Below, piece by piece: positions 35,350 through 44,122 of a DNA stretch of 64,000 bases. A program made the translations under genes and the position numbers. The notes under the pieces were generated by a model. That model had not been told where the DNA came from, did no database searches, and saw only the letters and a list, made by a program, of their open reading frames with translations. Where the stretch lies: positions 22,881 through 86,880 of the forward strand of contig NZ_QGGR01000037.1 in NCBI RefSeq assembly GCF_003148685.1, in the 5' to 3' direction. This DNA is from Actinoplanes xinjiangensis (GTDB taxonomy: Bacteria > Actinomycetota > Actinomycetes > Mycobacteriales > Micromonosporaceae). Numbering within the stretch: the stretch's first letter is position 1; every line of letters starts with the position of its first letter.

Positions 35350-36121
35350 GCGCGGTCCTTTCCAGGACGACGGTCAGTTCGGGGTGCAGGGCGGGACCGG
35401 CCGCGAGCACGCCGGAGCCCAGTGCGGTGACGGTGGCACCCGCCTCGGCCGCGACGAGAGCACCGGCCGCGAAGTCCCACGGGGCCAGTTCGTCCTCGTA
35501 GTAGGCGTCGCAGCGGCCGGCGGCAAGCCAGCACAGTTCCAGTGCGGCGCTGCCGTGGCTGCGGATGTCACGAACCTGGTGCAGCAGTCCGGCGAGGGTC
35601 CGCGCCTGTCGCGCCCGCGCCTGCGATGTGTAGGCGAAACCGGTCGTGACGAGGGCGCGGTCGAGGGACACCGGATCGTTGACACGTAGCGGGTCGCCGT
35701 TGAGGCGGGCGCCGCGGCCACGGACGGCGGTGAACGTCTCCGAGCGGTACGGGTCATGGACGACCCCCACGACGGCCCGCCAGGAACCGTCGGGGAGCTG
35801 TTCCTCACCGGCGACACTGACTGTGACGTGCGGTGACCCGTACAGCAGATTGGTCGTGCCGTCGACCGGATCCACCACCCACCGCAACCCGGACGTCCCC
35901 GCCCGCGCCGTGCCCTCCTCGCCGAAGACGGCGTCGTGCGGCCGTGAGGCCGCGAGGGAGGCGACCACCGCCGCCTCGCTCGCGAGATCTATCTCGGTCA
36001 CCGGATCGGTGGCGCTGGACTTGTGGCCGGTCAGGCGGACCGGTCCGGCGGCGCGGATCACCCGGCCGCCGTCCCGCGCGGCGGCCACCGCGGCGTCGAG
36101 CAACGCCTCGGGGGAGGTCAT
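35330..36121 (-). CDS. inositol-monophosphatase-family enzyme
   Basis: 263 residues. The metal-binding motifs are complete: FGEEGT near 67, WVVDPVDGTTNL near 81-92 and APWDFAAGALVA near 215. The family (IMPase, histidinol phosphatase, fructose bisphosphatase II) removes phosphate from a cyclitol, polyol or sugar phosphate in a Mg-dependent reaction. In this operon a cyclitol or sugar phosphate intermediate is likely. ATG 36121 overlaps the upstream GT2 stop (ATGA). Confidence 0.92.
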   Translation of the reverse strand: MTSPEALLDAAVAAARDGGRVIRAAGPVRLTGHKSSATDPVTEIDLASEAAVVASLAASRPHDAVFGEEGTARAGTSGLRWVVDPVDGTTNLLYGSPHVTVSVAGEEQLPDGSWRAVVGVVHDPYRSETFTAVRGRGARLNGDPLRVNDPVSLDRALVTTGFAYTSQARARQARTLAGLLHQVRDIRSHGSAALELCWLAAGRCDAYYEDELAPWDFAAGALVAAEAGATVTALGSGVLAAGPALHPELTVVLERTAHVPVPR

Positions 36122-37194
36122 CCGGCGCTCACCCGGCGCACCTCGGCGAGAACCCGCTCGCGGTAGGGGCCGGGCAGGGCGCTGATCGGTTCGAGCACGA
36201 TGCTCCGGTCCACGCTGCCGTCCTCCCACGGCAGGGCCAGGCCCACCAGCGGCAGCGTCTCGACCTCGGTGGCCGTCGCGGGCAGCACCGGGCCGGAGCC
36301 GGGCGGCACGCCGACCACCAGATGCGCCCGCCCCTCGACGCGGCCGTGGACGACGGTGAGCCCGCCGGCCGAGGGGCGCAGGCCGCGGTAGTGCCCGTTG
36401 GCCTCGAAGTCGCCGAACGCGCAGGCCAGCTCGACGTCGAGCCCGGGCCATTTGCGCAGGAAGTAGCGGTAGTTGGGCGCCTCGGTGCGGCGGTTCGCGG
36501 CCACGCTGCGCAGGTGTGGCAGGTGGACGCCGAAGAAGCCGGGGCCCATGACGACGGGTGTCCCACCGCGGGCCACCCGGTACGCCCACTCCAGGTCCTC
36601 CACGCCGTATCCCTGGAAGGCGGGGTCGAACTCGGCGGCCAGGTCGCGGGGCAGCGCGATCAGCGCGGTCCACGCGAACGACCACGGGATCAGGTGATCG
36701 GCGGTCATCCGGGGGTCCCGGTCGCCGGTCCCGGTCGTCTCCAGGTCGGTGAGGATCTTGCGATAGTGCTCGTAGGGCTGCACGTCGACGCTTGTCACGT
36801 CACCGGTGTTGTTGTCGTAGTCGATCATCTGCCCGACCACGCAGATCCGCTGCCCGTAGGCGAAATGCCGGTCCCACAGGTCGGCCAGGCACCGCGGCGG
36901 CAGCGCCATGTCGACGTCCATCAGCACCACGACGGCACCGGCGGCCTGCCGCAACGCCAGATTACGGGCCGCACCGACCTGCCATGGCCGGGCCGACGTG
37001 ACGGTGACGACGTCGAGCCGGCCGGCGAACTCCCGGCACACGGCGGCGTGCCCGCCGTCGTCGTCGAGCACACCGAGCACCACTTCGAAATCGCCGGCGG
37101 GCAGTGTCTGGTCGGCGAGCGCGGACAGGGCGAGGCGCAGGTTGGCGGCCCGGTCGCGGTACGGGATGACGACGCTGATCAGCGGCTCACTCAC
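36118..37194 (-). CDS. GT2 glycosyltransferase with galactosyltransferase-type C-domain
   Basis: 358 residues, soluble. The N-terminal GT-A domain has VVIPYRDRAANL near 9-20 and a DxD as MDVDMALP near 92. The second half contains GYGVEDLEWAYRVARGG (near 194-210), the acidic-base motif of the Glyco_transf_7C group. A C-terminal domain of about 130 residues has no clear match. It would transfer a sugar from a nucleotide donor inside the cell; the acceptor is unknown. GTG 37194 overlaps the dehydrogenase stop by 8 bp. Confidence 0.9.
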   Translation of the reverse strand: MSEPLISVVIPYRDRAANLRLALSALADQTLPAGDFEVVLGVLDDDGGHAAVCREFAGRLDVVTVTSARPWQVGAARNLALRQAAGAVVVLMDVDMALPPRCLADLWDRHFAYGQRICVVGQMIDYDNNTGDVTSVDVQPYEHYRKILTDLETTGTGDRDPRMTADHLIPWSFAWTALIALPRDLAAEFDPAFQGYGVEDLEWAYRVARGGTPVVMGPGFFGVHLPHLRSVAANRRTEAPNYRYFLRKWPGLDVELACAFGDFEANGHYRGLRPSAGGLTVVHGRVEGRAHLVVGVPPGSGPVLPATATEVETLPLVGLALPWEDGSVDRSIVLEPISALPGPYRERVLAEVRRVSAG

Positions 37195-38251
37195 CGCCGC
37201 CGCCCGGCGCGATCAGGACCTTGCAGCTGGCCTGCTCGGCCGGCCCGAACCGGCGTGCGCCGACGTCGCAGCCCAGCGCCGCGAACCCGGTGCGGAACTC
37301 GTCGAGCGGGACCACGTGGCTGACCAGCCGTTCCGCGGGGACGCGGCCGGTGGTGATCAGGTGGAAGGCCTCGTCGAAGGAGCCGTGCAGCGAGTCGATG
37401 GAACCGATCACCGACAGGCTGCGGTCGGCGAGCAGCATGGTGTCGATCGACGCGACCTTCTCCTTCAGGCCGATCGACATGTACGTCCCACCCGGCGCCA
37501 TCTGCGGGAAGAGGTCCTCCAGCAGCGCCGACGTGGTGTCGACGACGATGTCGATCGGCGCCGCCGGATCGTTGAAGTACTTGCTGCGGGCCTCCTCCAG
37601 GGAGGCGTAGGCGGCGGTGCCGTCGGGCAGCCGGTCCCGGGCGAACTCCAGCCGCGCCGCGGAGTGCTCGATCAGCACCGGGGTCAGGCCCTTGAGCGAC
37701 AGCACCCAGGTGTAGAGCAGCCCGAGCGGCCCGGCCCCGAAGACGTAGGTGTACGCGCTCAGCGACGGCGGCTGCAGTTTGCGGGCGCCGGCCACGACAC
37801 AGCTCAGCGGCTCGGTCAGGGCGGCCGCCCGCAGCGACACGTCGTCCGGCACCCGGTGCACGAACGCCGAAGTGGTGCGGTATCGCCCGGCATACGCCCC
37901 GTCGTAGCTGACGCCGCTCTCGGTGCCGTGCTTGCCGACGCAGTGGTTGATCCGCTGGGTGCGGCACATCCGGCAGCGCCCGCAGTACGGCGTCGGGTTG
38001 ATCACCACCCGGTCGCCGACGGCGATCGAGGTGACCGCCGGGCCGATCTCGGCGATGACACCGCTCGCCTCGTGGCCGAGGGTGACGCCGGGAACGGCCA
38101 CCGGATAGGAGCCGGAGACGATGCCCAGATCGGTGCCGCAGACACCGCAGTAACTGATGTCGACGACCACGTCGTCGTCGCCGGTCGCGTGCAGATCGGG
38201 AACCTCGCTGAGCTCGACGTCCCAGGGGCCCCGGTACTTGAGTGCTTTCAC
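37187..38251 (-). CDS. zinc-dependent alcohol/polyol dehydrogenase
   Basis: 354 residues of the medium-chain dehydrogenase family. Catalytic zinc site: CGVCGTD near 35-41 and GHEASG near 60. Structural zinc: CGRCRMCRTQRINHC near 89-103. Cofactor motif: FGAGPLGLL near 170. It resembles threonine, sorbitol and scyllo-inosamine dehydrogenases and would oxidise a secondary or primary alcohol with NAD(P). Next to a PLP aminotransferase, it probably makes the ketone or aldehyde that is then aminated. GTG 38251 overlaps the aminotransferase stop (GTGA). Confidence 0.92.
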   Translation of the reverse strand: MKALKYRGPWDVELSEVPDLHATGDDDVVVDISYCGVCGTDLGIVSGSYPVAVPGVTLGHEASGVIAEIGPAVTSIAVGDRVVINPTPYCGRCRMCRTQRINHCVGKHGTESGVSYDGAYAGRYRTTSAFVHRVPDDVSLRAAALTEPLSCVVAGARKLQPPSLSAYTYVFGAGPLGLLYTWVLSLKGLTPVLIEHSAARLEFARDRLPDGTAAYASLEEARSKYFNDPAAPIDIVVDTTSALLEDLFPQMAPGGTYMSIGLKEKVASIDTMLLADRSLSVIGSIDSLHGSFDEAFHLITTGRVPAERLVSHVVPLDEFRTGFAALGCDVGARRFGPAEQASCKVLIAPGGGGE

Positions 38252-39501
38252 GGCCGCGTGGCCTCCCTCTGATCGGACCGCAGGGTCTCGTGCAGGCGGC
38301 CGAGCAGGTCGTCGACCTGCTCGGTGGTGATGATCAGCGGCGGCCTGACCTTGACGGTCCGGCCGAAGCCGTAGCGGCTGCCGCGCAGGATGAGCCCGTG
38401 CTCCCGGGCCACGGCGATGAACTGTGCGACGTCGACGCTGGTCGGCAGGTCGAACGCCTGCATCAGGCCGACACCACGGACCCCGGTCATGTCGGGGAAG
38501 GTCCGGGACAGGGCGAGCAGGCCGCGGTGCAGCCGCTCGCCGGTGACCCGCACCTGGTCGAGGACCCGGTGCCGGTGGATGTACCGGATCGTCTCCTCCA
38601 GGGCGACCAGGGCGAGCGGATTGGCGCCGGAGGTGCTGGAGTGCTCCCACGGCTCGAGGACGTCCAGTTCGGGCCGCATCACCACGCCGGCGACCGGGAT
38701 GCCGACGCCTCCGGCGCCCTTGGCGAAGGTGATGACGTCCGGGCGGAGGGCCGCGGCGTAGCCGGTGGAGGCGAAGAACGATCCGGTACGCCCGAAGCCG
38801 GTCTGCACCTCGTCGGCGATGATCAGGACACCCAGCCGGTCGCAGGTCTCGCGGAGCACGGCATACCACTCCGGGGGTGGAACGATGTTGCCGCCGTTGC
38901 CCATGATCGGTTCGACGACCAGGGCCGCCACCCGGCCGCTCGACGCATACTCCACGAAGTCCTCGAGCCGCCGCGCGCAGAGCATCGCGCAACTGCCCGG
39001 GACCTGGCCGTAGAAACAGTTCGCACAGTCCGGCCCGGGGATCTTGACCGAGTGCGGGAACGGAAGCGAGAAACTGCGCTGCCGGAAGGCGTTGCCGGAC
39101 ACCCCGGTCGTACCGACGGTCTGCCCGTGGTGCGACAGGAACAGCGAGACGATGTCGGACCGGCCGGTCGCCTTCTGCACGATCCGGATCGCCGCCTCGT
39201 TGGCGCCGGAGCCGGTGATGTCGCGGAACCAGAAGGCACCGATGTGCGGCGGCAGATCATCGCGCATCAGCTCGAAGATCTCCGCCGAGCGGGCACGGGT
39301 GAAATCGGAGGAGAGATGCGCGATCCGGTCGAGCTGGCCGTGCAGTGCCTCGATGATCTCCGGCGCCGAGTAGCCGAGCGAGACGTTGAACGTCCCGGAC
39401 GCGCAGTCGATGAATCGTTCGCCACGGACGTGCAGGTAGATCCCGTCCCCGACATAGTCCGGCAGGCCGGTGACCGGCTTGGAGATGATGCTCGAACTCA
39501 T
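38248..39501 (-). CDS. class III PLP aminotransferase
   Basis: 417 residues, fold type I, subgroup II (ornithine/acetylornithine/omega-amino type). PLP Lys is in ITFAKGAGG near 258, the cofactor Asp in IIADEVQTGFGRTG near 229, and the phosphate loop in ITGSGANEA near 100. An unusual Cys-rich insert, CANCFYGQVPGSCAMLC (near 159-175), might bind metal or form disulfides. It would transfer an amino group to an aldehyde or ketone. It is the first gene of the six-gene operon; ATG 39501 has AAGGCGAG at good spacing. Confidence 0.93.
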   Translation of the reverse strand: MSSSIISKPVTGLPDYVGDGIYLHVRGERFIDCASGTFNVSLGYSAPEIIEALHGQLDRIAHLSSDFTRARSAEIFELMRDDLPPHIGAFWFRDITGSGANEAAIRIVQKATGRSDIVSLFLSHHGQTVGTTGVSGNAFRQRSFSLPFPHSVKIPGPDCANCFYGQVPGSCAMLCARRLEDFVEYASSGRVAALVVEPIMGNGGNIVPPPEWYAVLRETCDRLGVLIIADEVQTGFGRTGSFFASTGYAAALRPDVITFAKGAGGVGIPVAGVVMRPELDVLEPWEHSSTSGANPLALVALEETIRYIHRHRVLDQVRVTGERLHRGLLALSRTFPDMTGVRGVGLMQAFDLPTSVDVAQFIAVAREHGLILRGSRYGFGRTVKVRPPLIITTEQVDDLLGRLHETLRSDQREATRP

Positions 39502-39529
39502 TTCTCGCCTTTCCGCTCGCATTGCGTGG

Positions 39530-39590
39530 GCTGCAATCCACAGTGGTCAATCGCAGCTATACGCGTCAAGGTCTGAACCGGTTAAGTTGA
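39530..39590 (-). promoter_or_regulatory. possible promoter/operator region of the aminotransferase operon
   Basis: The 240-bp leader is lower in GC than the genes. It contains an imperfect inverted repeat (GCTGCAATCCA against TGGTCAATCGCAGC, 39530-39557), a TATAGC element on the minus strand and a perfect 8-bp palindrome AACCGGTT near 39577. I could not fix a -35/-10 pair. Confidence 0.25.
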
Positions 39591-39733
39591 TCGTCAGAGC
39601 CGTCTGAGCTGCTGATCCTAATGAATGTGCCGATAATCACGTAGGACCAGCAAAGACGGTTAAGTGACACCCTTTTCTCTCCGCTGTCGCCGCCAGGTTT
39701 CCGAGATGACAAGCAGAAATTGCCAGGTTATTA

Positions 39734-39773
39734 AAATGAAAAACGCGGGCCGGGAGCGAAGCTCCGGCCCGCG
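39734..39773 (-). terminator. rho-independent terminator of the DinB-like gene
   Basis: On the minus strand, CGCGGGCCGGAGC, loop TTC and GCTCCCGGCCCGCG form a 13-bp stem with one bulged base, followed by TTTTTCATTTT. It starts 16 bp after the stop codon of the gene upstream and insulates the six-gene operon from it. Confidence 0.9.
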
Positions 39774-39789
39774 TCGCCGCGATGGCGGC

Positions 39790-40545
39790 TCAGTCCGCGA
39801 CGCTCCACTCGGTGAGCTGCCCGGCCACCGACCGGTCACCGTCGACCCGGACGTCGGCCAGCGGGATCCGCCGGTAGAGCGCCAGGACCAGGTCACTCGC
39901 GGTGCCGTGGAGCCGGGTGACCGGCTCACCGCTGGCCGGTGGGTCCGCCTTGGCGCCGGATGGGGACAGATCGAGCGTCCAGGACGGGCCCTCGATCGCC
40001 TGGAACGCCACCCGGGCCGGGCGATGTGGCCAGGCACCGAGCGAACCCAGGCCGACCTGGAGGAACTCGCTGACACCGTCGACCGCGACGGCGGCCGGCA
40101 GCGGCTCCGCCTTACCGATCGCCTCCTGCGCGTCGTAGGCGTGCACGGCGGCCTCCTGCACCTGGTGCCGGGCGACCGCGCCGGAGGTCAGCGGCGCGTC
40201 GGAAGCGCCCCACCACGCCCAGCAGGGGGTGTCGGGACCGGCGTCACGCAGCGCCGCCACCAGCAGCCCGGTCGACGTGGCGGACCACTCCACCAGGTCA
40301 CCGTGCGGCTGCCGGTCGCCGAGCTGATCGGCGGAGGGCGGCCCGGAGTCGTCACCGGCGGCGACCGCCGCGGCCCAGAACCGGTGCACGCCCCCCAGAT
40401 GGGCGACCAGATCGGTGAGCGACCAGTCGGGGCAGCCGGGAACGGTGACGGCCAGGTCCGGCGCGGCGGCGACGGCCTCCCGGAACGCCGCCGACCGTCC
40501 CTCGATCAGCGCGAGCAGCTCGGGGAATGGCGGTGTCGAAGTCAT
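39790..40545 (-). CDS. maleylpyruvate-isomerase-like (DinB/TIGR03083) protein
   Basis: 251 residues. The N-terminal four-helix DinB-like bundle carries metal-binding His in VAHLGGVHRFW (near 48-58) and VARHQVQEAAVHAYDAQ (near 124-140). A C-terminal beta-rich domain resembles the actinobacterial maleylpyruvate isomerase C-domain. Such enzymes are mycothiol-dependent metalloproteins; most members are uncharacterised. ATG 40545 is the start. Confidence 0.87.
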   Translation of the reverse strand: MTSTPPFPELLALIEGRSAAFREAVAAAPDLAVTVPGCPDWSLTDLVAHLGGVHRFWAAAVAAGDDSGPPSADQLGDRQPHGDLVEWSATSTGLLVAALRDAGPDTPCWAWWGASDAPLTSGAVARHQVQEAAVHAYDAQEAIGKAEPLPAAVAVDGVSEFLQVGLGSLGAWPHRPARVAFQAIEGPSWTLDLSPSGAKADPPASGEPVTRLHGTASDLVLALYRRIPLADVRVDGDRSVAGQLTEWSVAD

Positions 40546-40625
40546 ACCCGGTTTCTATCACCGGGGTACGACAAAGGGCGGCCGCATGATCGCGGACCGC
40601 CCCTCGTGCCGTACGAAAAACCAGG

Positions 40626-41345
40626 TCAGACGTTGAAGCCGAGCGCCCGGAGCTGGTCGCGGCCGTCGTCGGTGATCTTGTCGGGGCCCCACGGCGGCAG
40701 CCACACCCAGTTGATCCGGAAGTCGTCGACGAGCCCGCCACCCGGGCCGGTGGTCAGCGCCTGGCGGGTCTGGTCCTCGATGACGTCGGTCAGCGGGCAG
40801 GCCGCCGAGGTCAGCGTCATGTCGATGGTGACCACGTTGTCGTCGTCCACGTGGGTGCCGTAGACCAGGCCCAGGTCGACGACGTTGATGCCCAGCTCGG
40901 GGTCGACGACGTCCTTCATCGCCTCCTCGACGTCGGCGGTCGACGCCTTCGGCTTGTTCGAGGCGCCGGCCGCGGCGACCGGCGCACCCTCGGCGGAGCC
41001 ACCATCGGCGGAGCCATCATCGGCAACCGAGTCCGAGTCGGCGGCCGGGCCGATCGGGGTGCTGTCGGCGGGTCCCCCACCGGAGACCGAGTCCGAGGCG
41101 ACGGCGTCGGCCCCGGCCACGTCGGCGCCCACCGCGGCGTCCGCGGCCGACGGCGCATCCGAACCGAAGGCCGCGTCCGGCGAGGCCGACACGCTCACCG
41201 ACGGCGTCTGCACCGGCTCACCGGCCTCGGCAGCGGCGGCCCGCTCCTCGGCGAGCCAGTCCGGCACCTCTTCCCCGGCGCCGGGGGCGGCTCCGGAAGC
41301 CGGAGCCGTGGCGACGGTCCGGGCAGTATCCACATGGTCAGTCAT
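40626..41345 (-). CDS. sufT: SufT-type iron-sulfur assembly factor with long acidic N-terminus
   Basis: 239 residues. The C-terminal 105 residues are a MIP18/PaaD-like (DUF59) domain with DPELGINVVDLGLVYG and the reactive Cys in LTSAACPLTD, acting in late [Fe-S] delivery. Residues 1-130 are low complexity, rich in Ala, Asp, Ser and Gly, including an ADSDSVADDGSADGG-like run; ordinary SufT proteins are about 100-110 residues long. ATG 41345 overlaps the sufU stop (ATGA), which supports the long start. It is the last gene of the suf operon. Confidence 0.9.
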   Translation of the reverse strand: MTDHVDTARTVATAPASGAAPGAGEEVPDWLAEERAAAAEAGEPVQTPSVSVSASPDAAFGSDAPSAADAAVGADVAGADAVASDSVSGGGPADSTPIGPAADSDSVADDGSADGGSAEGAPVAAAGASNKPKASTADVEEAMKDVVDPELGINVVDLGLVYGTHVDDDNVVTIDMTLTSAACPLTDVIEDQTRQALTTGPGGGLVDDFRINWVWLPPWGPDKITDDGRDQLRALGFNV

Positions 41346-41794
41346 GCCTTCACCTCCGGGCTCGCGCCCACGTCCACACCAGCGCGCGCCGCCGCGTCCT
41401 TGAACGCCATCCACGGCAGCAACGCGCACTTCACCCGTGCCGGGAACTTGGCCACCCCGGCGAAGGCGATCCCGTCGCCGAGAACCTCCTCGTCCGGTTC
41501 GACCTGGCCACGGCTCTGCATCAGCTCCACGAACGCGTGGTGGATCTCCGAGGCCGCAACCGCGTCCTTACCCGCCAGCAGCTCGTACAACACCGAGGCC
41601 GAGGCCTGGCTGATCGAGCATCCGAGACCGTCGTACGAGATGTCCGCCAGATCGGCCGACACCCGCACGGTGATCTCGTCACCGCAGGTGGGGTTGACGT
41701 GGTGCGCCTCGCCGTCGAACGGGTCCCGCAGACCGCGCCCGTGCGGGTTCTTGTAATGGTCCAGGATGATCTCCTGGTAGAGACCGTCGAGCAT
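41342..41794 (-). CDS. sufU: SufU iron-sulfur/sulfur-transfer protein
   Basis: 150 residues with the three conserved Cys of SufU: Cys37 (NPTCGDE), Cys59 (GLGCSIS) and Cys123 (VKCALLPW), plus an Asp39 zinc ligand. In Gram-positives SufU accepts sulfur from SufS through a zinc site rather than serving as a scaffold. The insertion between the second and third Cys that marks SufU, as opposed to IscU, is present (SRGQVEPDEEVLGDG region). It overlaps sufS (TGATG) and sufT. Confidence 0.96.
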   Translation of the reverse strand: MLDGLYQEIILDHYKNPHGRGLRDPFDGEAHHVNPTCGDEITVRVSADLADISYDGLGCSISQASASVLYELLAGKDAVAASEIHHAFVELMQSRGQVEPDEEVLGDGIAFAGVAKFPARVKCALLPWMAFKDAAARAGVDVGASPEVKA

Positions 41795-43023
41795 CAGCCG
41801 AACACCTTCCGGACCTGGTCGAGCCCACGCGCGAGCGCGTCGATCTCCGCCGTGGTCGTGTAGAGGTAGAACGAGGCCCGGGTCATCGCGGGCACGCTGA
41901 ACCGCGAGCACACCGGCCGCGCGCAGTGGTGCCCGACCCGCACCTCGACGCCGAGCGCGTCCAGGATCTGTCCCACGTCGTGCGGGTGTACCCCGTCGAC
42001 GCCGAACGACACCGTACCGCCCCGGCCCTCGATCGTCGCCGGGCCGAAGATCCGCACGTCGGGCACCGACGAGAGCGCGTCCAGCGCGTACCGCGTGATG
42101 TCCTGCTCGTGCTGGTGGATCGCCTCCATGCCGAGCCCGGTGAGGTAGTCGACCGCCGCGCCCAGGCCGATGGCCTCGGTGATCGGCGGGGTGCCGGCCT
42201 CGAACCGCGCGGGAGGCGCGGCGAAGGTCGTGCCGCCCATGGTGACCGTCTCGATCATCGAACCGCCGGCCAGGAACGGCGGCATCTGCGACAGCAGGTC
42301 GAACCGGCCCCACAGGACGCCGATGCCGGTCGGGCCGAGCATCTTGTGCCCGGTGAACGCGATCAGGTCGGCGCCGAGGGAGCCCACCGCGAGGGGCAGG
42401 TGCGGCACCGACTGCGAACAGTCGAGCATCAGCAGGGCACCGACGGCCCTGGAACGCGCCGAGATCCGGGACACGTCGTTGACCGTGCCGAGCACGTTCG
42501 ACATGTGCACCAGCGAGACGATCTTCGTCCGCTCGGTGATCAGGGCGTCCAGGTTCGACTCGTCCAGACGGCCCTCGTCGGTGATGCCGAACCAGCGCAG
42601 GGTCGCGCCGGTCCGCTCGCAGAGCAGCTGCCACGGCACCAGGTTGGAGTGATGCTCCATCTCGGAGATCACCACCTCGTCGCCCGGCCCGAGACGCAGC
42701 ATCTGCCCCAGGGAGTAGGCGGCCAGGTTGATCGCCTCGGTGGAGTTCTTGGTGAACACCACCTCGTCCGGGCTCGCCGCACCGATGAAGGTCGCGATGC
42801 GGGCCCGGGCACCCTCGTAGGCCTCGGTCGACTCGGTGCCGAGCGTGTGCACGGAGCGGGACACGTTGCCGTTGTACCGCTCCTGGTGCGCACGCATGAC
42901 GTCGAGCACCTGAACCGGCTTCTGCGAGGTGTTGGCGCTGTCCAGGTAGACCAGCGGGTGGCCGTTGACCTCCCGCTGGAAGATCGGGAAGTCCTTACGG
43001 ACCCGCTCGACGTCGAAGCTCAT
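41794..43023 (-). CDS. sufS: SufS cysteine desulfurase
   Basis: 409 residues, PLP enzyme of the class V aminotransferase fold. PLP Lys226 is in FTGHKMLGPTG and the catalytic Cys near 366 in VGHHCARPVC. It takes sulfur from cysteine as a persulfide and passes it to SufU. ATG 43023 lies 11 bp after the sufC stop, in the suf operon. Confidence 0.97.
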   Translation of the reverse strand: MSFDVERVRKDFPIFQREVNGHPLVYLDSANTSQKPVQVLDVMRAHQERYNGNVSRSVHTLGTESTEAYEGARARIATFIGAASPDEVVFTKNSTEAINLAAYSLGQMLRLGPGDEVVISEMEHHSNLVPWQLLCERTGATLRWFGITDEGRLDESNLDALITERTKIVSLVHMSNVLGTVNDVSRISARSRAVGALLMLDCSQSVPHLPLAVGSLGADLIAFTGHKMLGPTGIGVLWGRFDLLSQMPPFLAGGSMIETVTMGGTTFAAPPARFEAGTPPITEAIGLGAAVDYLTGLGMEAIHQHEQDITRYALDALSSVPDVRIFGPATIEGRGGTVSFGVDGVHPHDVGQILDALGVEVRVGHHCARPVCSRFSVPAMTRASFYLYTTTAEIDALARGLDQVRKVFG

Positions 43024-43034
43024 CAGTTAACCCC

Positions 43035-43793
43035 TCAGGCCCTGACCTTGTACTTGTCGTAACCCTGGGCCTCGAGCTGCTCGCCGAGCTCCGGGCCACC
43101 CTCTTCGACGATCCGGCCGCCGACGAAGACGTGCACGAAGTCCGGCTTGATGTAGCGCAGGATCCGGGTGTAGTGGGTGATCAGCAGGAAGCCGGTCTCC
43201 CCGGTCGCGCGGACCCGGTTGACACCCTCGCTGACGATCCGCAGCGCGTCGATGTCGAGACCGGAGTCGGTCTCGTCGAGGATCGCGACCTTCGGCTTGA
43301 GCAGCTCGAGCTGCATGATCTCGTGACGCTTCTTCTCACCACCGGAGAAGCCCTCGTTCACGTTGCGCTGGGCGAAAGCCGGATCCATCTCCAGCTTCTC
43401 CATGGCGGTACGCAGTTCGCCGGCCCAGGTGCGCAGCTTGGGCGCCTCGCCGTCGATCGCGGTCTTGGCGGTACGCAGGAAGTTCGCCACCGAGACGCCG
43501 GGCACCTCGACCGGGTACTGCATGGCCAGGAAGAGGCCGGCCCGGGCGCGCTCGTCGACGCTCAGCTCGAGCACGTCCACGCCGTCGAGGGTCACCGAAC
43601 CGCCGGTGATCTCGTACTTCGGGTGGCCGGCGATCGAGTAGGCGAGGGTCGACTTACCGGAGCCGTTGGGACCCATGATGGCGTGGGTCTCGCCGGCCTT
43701 CACGGTCAGGTCGACACCGTTCAGGATCGGCTTCAGCTCGCCCTCGGGCAGCTTCACCGAAACCTGCAGGTCGCGGATCTCCAGGGTGCTCAC
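43035..43793 (-). CDS. sufC: SufC ABC-type ATPase of Fe-S assembly
   Basis: 252 residues, cytoplasmic ABC ATPase: Walker A GPNGSGKST, signature FSGGEKKR and Walker B AILDETDSGLD, which has the DETDSGLD form typical of SufC. It works in the SufBCD scaffold. GTG 43793 overlaps the ferredoxin gene stop (GTGA). Confidence 0.97.
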   Translation of the reverse strand: MSTLEIRDLQVSVKLPEGELKPILNGVDLTVKAGETHAIMGPNGSGKSTLAYSIAGHPKYEITGGSVTLDGVDVLELSVDERARAGLFLAMQYPVEVPGVSVANFLRTAKTAIDGEAPKLRTWAGELRTAMEKLEMDPAFAQRNVNEGFSGGEKKRHEIMQLELLKPKVAILDETDSGLDIDALRIVSEGVNRVRATGETGFLLITHYTRILRYIKPDFVHVFVGGRIVEEGGPELGEQLEAQGYDKYKVRA

Positions 43794-44122
43794 GGCTCTA
43801 CTCCATTACTCGGTGTCGTCGAAACGTAGATGTCGCCGTCGCGGATCTCGACGGCGTAGACCGCCACCGGGGTGAAGGCGGGCGGTCCGGAGGGTTCGCC
43901 GGTGCGCAGGTCGAAACGGGAGCCGTGCAGCCAGCACTCCAGCGTGCACCCGTCCACCTCCCCCTCGGAGAGGGCCACGGAGGCGTGGCTGCACTCGTCG
44001 CGGACGGCGTAGAACTGATCGTCGTCGGCGTGGACCACCGCGATCTCGACACCGTCGACCTCCACCTGGAGGGCGGTGCCCTTCGCGACGTCCGACACCG
44101 GGCCGACGTTCTCGAAAGCCAC
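43790..44122 (-). CDS. Rieske [2Fe-2S] ferredoxin in the suf operon
   Basis: 110 residues. The Rieske ligands are Cys44 and His46 (ECSHAS) and Cys63 and His66 (ECWLHGSRF). It resembles the small ferredoxin of bacterial dioxygenase systems, but its place between sufD and sufC, common in actinobacteria, suggests an electron-transfer role in cluster assembly. GTG 44122 overlaps the sufD stop (TAGTG). Confidence 0.95.
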   Translation of the reverse strand: MAFENVGPVSDVAKGTALQVEVDGVEIAVVHADDDQFYAVRDECSHASVALSEGEVDGCTLECWLHGSRFDLRTGEPSGPPAFTPVAVYAVEIRDGDIYVSTTPSNGVEP

